Shown here in pieces: positions 58,119-64,000 of a stretch of DNA of 64,000 nt. Below the pieces are notes generated by a model. The model was not told where the DNA came from. It was given only the letters and a program-made list of their open reading frames with translations, and did no database searches. The stretch comes from Euwallacea fornicatus (Eukaryota; Arthropoda; Insecta; Coleoptera; Curculionidae): positions 1 through 64,000 of the forward strand of contig NC_089573.1 in the NCBI RefSeq assembly GCF_040115645.1, given 5' to 3'. The stretch's first letter is position 1. Each line of letters opens with the position of its first letter. The translations under genes were made by a program, and so were the position numbers.

Positions 58119-61100
58119 ATGGTAGAAGGTGAACCACCTCTAAAACACAAAGAGAATTGTGATGTAAATGATAAGCGCGCCTTGAACGGCTGTGGATCAA
58201 ACGATCTTGCGCTATCAAATACTCAAGCAATCGTTAAGACAGAAGCATCAAAGGTAAAAGACGCGTTCAAATGTAGTCATAATGGACAGTTTTGTCACAG
58301 CGGGGTGAAAACCGAATCCGTATTGTCAGAAAGGAGTGCAAAGTATCCCGACCGGCACGTTAATCAAGTTTTTTACTGTTTGTGACAATCCGGAATCAGT
58401 TTTCTTTGTTGGAACAGACCTCATGACTTCAGCCCAATGTCACAACTTCATTAGTAAACGAAAAGTCATCGAGAATATTTAATTGAAGTAAATAAGATTC
58501 TCAGCTTAATAGCTATAATATCATCACATAATATGAGATAATGTCTTATTTAATTACTAATCCCGGAACCGTTTGGATCAATTTTAGATGCTGAATTTTA
58601 AAATCTCTTTATTTTCGTAATAGTGTTATTATTTAATCTAATATTTACCTCATTAAAAACACGGGAAATCGATTTAATACATATTTATGTCCACTCGAGA
58701 TTTATGCAGTTTTAAGTCCACATGTTTAATTGACATTGCTGCTAGATAATGAAATGAGTAAATTGCAGAAGTAACCACTAAAATTTGCGTTATATGAATA
58801 ATTATTTAACGATAATAACGAAGGGAATTTTTTGCAGGGTTTTGCCGATGTAGAGAAAGCTTGCAGCGACAAAGCTGATTTTGAAAGGGCCATCGAACTT
58901 ACACAATATGGCAAGTTCCATTACCTCCTCCTAGCAATATGCGGCTTCGTCAGTACCTCGGAGGAGATGGACGTCATATCGATGTCGTTCATCCTCCCTG
59001 CCGCGCAATGCGATCTGAATCTGAATACCCAGACCAAAGGATGGCTCAATTCCATCATCTTCATAGGTAAGTTCTTAAAAGTTAAAAAAAACTATTAAGT
59101 AGCATGAAACTTCATTAACGAAGATGGTGTCCAAAATTCGGAGAAGTCATTTCTGACAGTTCTACTCTCTAATATAGGATTCCTTTAGCAATATTTTCGT
59201 TAGTGTTAATTAGCCACGTTTAATAGGTGTTTATACTGTTTACGATTGTAATTTTTCGCATTTATCAAGAAGTAGGTACAATGAATTCGGAATTAGTAAT
59301 CAAATAACAAAATGAAAATGTGCAAGCTAATCTACCCTATAGACATTCCACTGGTTGCTATATATTATTATAGAGAATCTAATTGAGCATAAATTGTCAC
59401 AAAATAATCGATAACTCAAGAAGTTTAGAAAATAATATGATTTTGTTTTCAAAGGTAACTCAGACCCAGCATAGAATAAATCTATATGAAAACGTAGACA
59501 TAAGTTAGTTAACTAAATTTAAATAATCAAATTTTAAGTTATATATGAGTTCTACTCGACTTTCAAAACTGGTAACGTTGTCATAGACAAAAGGGAGAAA
59601 AGGTAGAAACGAATTATTATAAAGAAAGTTAAAAATGAAAATTTGAAATTTGCAAGTAAGTCTGCTTATGATCATTCCTTTGATAATACAGTGTTATTTA
59701 AGTATATGTCCAAACTTCAAGAGGTGATTGTGTGATTCTAAGATGAAAAGTTTAAATAAATATAGATTCGGTAATGCTTAGTTTTCAAAATACAGGGTGT
59801 CAAACCTTTTTTATATATTTTTTTTTTGTAAAACTCGTGATAATCCTTTAGTCGATTTTTTTTCTTCATTTTTTTTTATAGCAAGTTGAATTTTTAGTAG
59901 TTTCATGTAAAAAGAACATGAAAATCTTTAAAAAGTCAGTTACGCACAAATAACAATAGTAACCATAAATACCACTCAAATTTTAACAAAATCGACACAG
60001 GACCATTAAGATTTTTACGAAAAAACGAAAACAAAATTTGAAACTGTATTATGAAAACAGAGGCATTGCCAAATCTATGATTATACAAACTTTTCGCCTT
60101 AGAATCACTTAAAGAACCACCTCCTGAAGTTTGGCTATGCATTTAAATAACATCGTACTGTAAAATCGTACTAAAAAGAATTTGGAAAGGAGACAAACAG
60201 AACCAGAATTCTTTGAGGGTTAATGCTCGTATTGACTATTTTCCATTATAAGAAACCAATTTGTAATAACTTATCAGGCGCTATATTACAACTAGAGAAC
60301 GAAACAGCATAAATTGCCACAAATAAAGCATATATATACTTGACGAAATAAAGATTTTTTAAAACTTTTTTGTATCAAATACACATACAAAAGACATTTA
60401 ATCCCCAACCTATTGTACAAATGAACACATGGTGTTCTAAAATGATGATGGATGCATTGAAATTTTGAAAAATGAGTTACGACGTGTATTAAAATATTAA
60501 CCCGTTTTGGTCCTTTTTATTTCCAATGTAATTTTAAACTGCAAGTTTTTTTCTAATATTTGATATCACTTAATTTGTTTCAAGGTTTTGAGGGGTGTTC
60601 TATAAGTATTACAAATGTTTATTTAAGGTGGTCTCCTCATAAATTTTTTCATAGATTTTAAAAATAATTGTTTTCAATAAAATTTATTATTTAATGCTGA
60701 CAATTTCATTCTTCCAGATCCCTCGTCAGTGCGTCTTTCTATCACTTCTTTGTTGGTTTTTCAAGTTTGACGATGAAACTTTAATCAAAAGTATTCATGC
60801 GTATCTTGAATAGGCAACTAAAATTACACTCAATTATGTTTTTAGTGAGAATAAAAAAAGTAGGTTTTGAGGTATTAAAGCACATTTTGAACAAACTCAC
60901 CAGCTGTTGAACATTCATCAGATTTTTTATAATAAAATCAAATGGATTAATAAACGCACTTCGTTTCCGGTTCCCCGTCTGCTGCGAAGTTTGTGAATTT
61001 TGAGATCCATCCTCGTATATTTTGTACCTTAAAGACTTAGGCGTATTTTAGATAAACAACCAGACATATGCGATGGTTTTGATTCCAATTGAAACTAAAG

Positions 61101-63644
61101 AGTTTTTAAACTTGTGATAAAACCTGAAAAGCCTCTAGTAAGGAATGAAATGTGAAAGGGATTTCTCGAATAAATTTATCAACTGTTAACTATTCATCAG
61201 ATGTTTTATGATAAATAGCAAATTACTTAATCAACGCACTACGTTTACGGTTCGTTGCCTATGAGAGGTTTTTTTTATGATGATGGACTCTTTTTATTGA
61301 TTTAAGTAACAAAATCTAATAATGCGACAAAATATTATACAGAATATTGATAGTTTCATATGGCCACCTTCAGAGTTTAATTATATATTAAAAAAAAACA
61401 TCTGGACAAAAACCCTCAATAAAGCCCTGAAAAGAGAGTGGCAAAGGTGAGCTGCAACAAAAAACAAAGTTTGCATTGAAATTATTCTGTATGAATTGAA
61501 ATGGAACAGTACGTCATCACATTATGAGAAAATCCTGTAATAAGTCATTCGTTTTTCACTCTCTTTGTTTTATTATTTAATTACGATTATCGCACTTACA
61601 TACATATGCCCGAATTAATAAATTTTAAAGACTTTTTTTAACTTATTTTTTTATTAACGATCCACGTTATTTATTTCAAGGAATGATGACAGGGGCTTAC
61701 ACCTGGGGCTCAGTGGCAGATTCCATTGGGCGTAAGAAGGTGCTAATCGCAAGCAGCTTCATGAATGCTATATGTATCGTGGCTTCCAGTTTTAGCCAGT
61801 CTTATGAGTGGTTCATGCTTTTCAGATTTTTAAATGGGGCGGCGTAAGTACTTATTAAAATCTTAACTTACCATTCATGATATTTGTCCGTGTAAATTAG
61901 CTAACTTCTATATCCCGTTCTTGACTTATTAATTTGCACGTTCGATTAGCACTCCAAGGAAAAAACATTAACGAATCTTTTAACCTGGTCGTTTAACGCA
62001 AACAGCGTGCGTTAGTAATATTGAAAGTTTTTTTTGAAAAGTGGGTTATTTCACAATTCGTGCATATTTCCAACTTGCAATATAACAGAATTTTTTAAAT
62101 CTAATTGCAGACTAGGGGGAAGCGGTCCAGTGATCTGGCCGTACTTCGCAGAGTTTCAACCAAAATCCAAGAGGGGTTCCATGTTAAGTTTCATGGCAGC
62201 ATTTTGGACCCTTGGAAATCTTTTTGTTGCTGGATTGGCTTGGTTAATAATTCCATCACAGGTCAAAATAGACAATCCATACATCATTTTCAATTCGTGG
62301 AGGATTTTCCTCACTGTTATGGCCTTACCGTCATTCATCGTGGCCATCTTGTTGTGCTTCTTGCCGGAAAGCCCTAAGTTCCTCCTGACAAGGGGCAAAA
62401 GTGAAGAGGCAATTGCCATCTTCAAACATATTTATCACATCAACACCGGCAACGATGCTGAAGAATATCCAGTTAAGCATCTAATATTAGAAGAAGAATA
62501 CCAGAGAGCTTTAGATGAAGAGTTGAATCAAGAAAAGAAAGGAAAATGCAGCGGAATGATATCTAACATCTTGGACAACAGCAAACAACTTTTCGTCTCA
62601 CCCATCCTGAAGTTCACCCTCATCTCCATCACTATCAATTTCACCTTTCACATCGGGTAAAAAGATTCTTATTCTGCACTTTAACAATAAAATTCCAGCA
62701 ATATTTCGATGTAGGTACTACGGTCTTATGATGTGGTTTCCGGAAATGTTCAATCGTTTCGACGAATACAACAGATTAAGACCGAACGAAACAGCCAATG
62801 TTTGCCAAGTCACCGATTTCATTATTAACATGGGAAGTCATCAAGAGGGTGCAGAATGTAATGACCAGATCAGCCAGTCTGTTTTCATGGAATCTTTGAT
62901 CACCGTAGCTGCAGCTTTGCCTAGTAATATCATCGCTGTGTTAGGGATGGACAGACTTGGTAGAAAGTTTTTCCTAGGTGTGCATCTAAAAAAGTGTTTC
63001 GTGTTGTATGAGATCTGATGATTTTCGGTTTTAGTTTTCAGTACTTTATCATCAGGAACGTGCGCAGCGTCCCTATACTTTGTGTACAATAAGACTCAAA
63101 ACCTCATAGTTTCAGCTACGTTTAGCAGTGTGATCTCCTGTGGAAATGCTGCCTTAGATTGCCTTATTACCGAAATTTTCCCTACTAATTTACGGTAAGC
63201 TGTCTCATTTCTTTTCAGTAATAAATGTTTAAATGCGTTTTGATTATAGAATTTATTCATACCAATGTGTATTTAAGTTTTAATTAGTTTAAATGTAGAC
63301 ACCTGCAACCTTGAAGAAATGTAATAGTTTTCCAATATATATAATATGTTTAATTGGTTATAAATAGTCCAATTTTTATGATAGATTACGAACCAATCTC
63401 ATCACTCAAAAATCTGAAATTTTACTGGTAATACCTATTAAAAGTTCTCCTTATTTTTAGGGCTACCGGCATTGCAATATCCATGGTGGCAGCTCGTTTG
63501 GGAGGAATAATAGGCAACATCGTTATAGCTACATTGCTGGACTTGTACTGTCCGGCTCCCACGTTCATCGTAGCTGGATTGCTGATTTGCGGTGGTCTGC
63601 TGTGCCTATTCCTACCGAATACAACCCGCGAGCCTCTTCATTAA
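58119..63644 (+). CDS. SV2-like major facilitator transporter
   Basis: Seven exons join in frame to 559 codons: 58119-58253, 58838-59066, 61681-61843, 62111-62656, 62715-62977, 63035-63194, 63461-63644. Insect relatives of synaptic vesicle glycoprotein 2 / SLC22 transporters carry small organic solutes across membranes; this one's substrate is unknown. Seen: a hydrophilic N-terminus of about 60 residues; then FERAIELTQYGKFHYLLL, the hallmark start of SV2-like proteins; MFS loop motif GSVADSIGRKK (about 131-141) after TM2; RFLNGAALGGSGPVIWPYFAEF in TM4-5; PESPKFLLTRGKSEEAI in the central loop; a lumenal loop with an N-glycosylation site (NET) and paired cysteines between TM7 and TM8; DRLGRK (about 437-442), the second-half motif; and the short end PNTTREPLH. 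Twelve helices are expected and the length is normal for the insect family. The start has a fair context (agaATGG). An ATTAAA signal lies at about 63876. Confidence 0.92.
59067..61680. other. SV2-like intron 2, with a diverged internal duplication
   Basis: This 2.6-kb intron holds no gene. A stretch around 60904 (ctgttgaacattcatcagat...aacgcacttcgtttccggtt) recurs around 61183 (ctgttaactattcatcagat...aacgcactacgtttacggtt), offset about 279 bp. A tacagggtgtc element end lies at 59793. Confidence 0.6.
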
Positions 63645-64000
63645 AAACTTATATACTATTCAATGATGTTCCGAAACCCAATTGTTACCTACAGTTGGTT
63701 GTTAGCTTAGTTTCACATTTATTTGTACCATCTTGTAGATACAAATTTGTACTCATTATTGCAGTATTTTTATCATTAGACTTATATGCTAGTTTATTCC
63801 TTTTAACTTAAATTCTTGTAAGTTTGTTTATCGCCTGTTTTCTCTGGGCATAAGTTTATGGTTTCTATTGTAAATTAAAGAAAAAGTATTATAATTTTCT
63901 TTTGCCTTTGATTTTTTACACAATATCCCAGTTACCAAATCCAACATTGCATTCTAAATGCAAGAGAGTCTCTTTGTAATTAATTGCCAGATGATCCAAC
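63645..64000 (+). other. SV2-like 3' untranslated region and downstream DNA
   Basis: There is no further exon. ATTAAA at about 63876, followed by a T-rich tract, is the best polyadenylation signal. The short ORF at 63587-63811 overlaps the last exon in another frame and is not a gene. Confidence 0.6.

Overview
The window is the left end of a chromosome from an insect, most likely a beetle (Coleoptera). It opens with about 1.83 kb of a perfectly regular 10-bp repeat, (ACTAACCTGA)n, C-rich strand reading inward as expected for a left telomere. The G-strand unit TCAGGTTAGT joins TCAGG, the telomere motif known from several beetle groups, to TTAGT, one base from the ancestral insect TTAGG. Short introns (48-60 nt), AT-rich intergenic DNA, many short inverted-repeat elements and the relatives of the three intact genes also fit an insect.

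Layout. (1) 1-1834: telomere. (2) 1835-about 21210: two tandem copies of a 9-10 kb subtelomeric unit. Each has, in order, a head with four degenerate telomere-like motifs about 33 bp apart, about 1.3 kb of A/G-only DNA, three foldback elements side by side, a short TATA-preceded ORF, and about 5 kb of mostly non-coding sequence ending in a more GC-rich tail. Unit 1 also has a 1-kb segment missing from unit 2. (3) 21.2-26.5 kb: a transition zone with a GC-rich block, two strong hairpins, a diverged segmental duplication carrying an exon-like segment, and a 75-bp minisatellite. (4) 26.95-37.06 kb: a ten-exon gene for a SEC23IP/DDHD-type phospholipase A1 (PAPLA1-like). Its large first intron holds, on the opposite strand, a complete nine-exon gene for a secreted or membrane-anchored von Willebrand A-type protein. 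(5) 37-58 kb: gene-poor DNA with remnants of a non-LTR retrotransposon and a pogo/Tigger-like transposase, a palindromic MITE, and a TATA/initiator promoter at 44.6 kb. (6) 58.1-63.6 kb: a seven-exon SV2-like major facilitator transporter.

The three genes have no evident shared pathway; the phospholipase and the vWA gene are linked only by nesting. Exon structures were assembled by hand from splice signals, with reading frame checked across every junction, so they are internally consistent but not supported by transcripts.

Most notable lead: at 38123-38137, in otherwise unremarkable intergenic DNA, there is an exact 15-nt (1.5-repeat) match to the telomere repeat. On the minus strand it reads ACTAACCTGAACTAA, the form and length expected of a telomerase RNA template. 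This is a hypothesis from sequence only; a one-and-a-half-repeat interstitial telomere scar is the main alternative.
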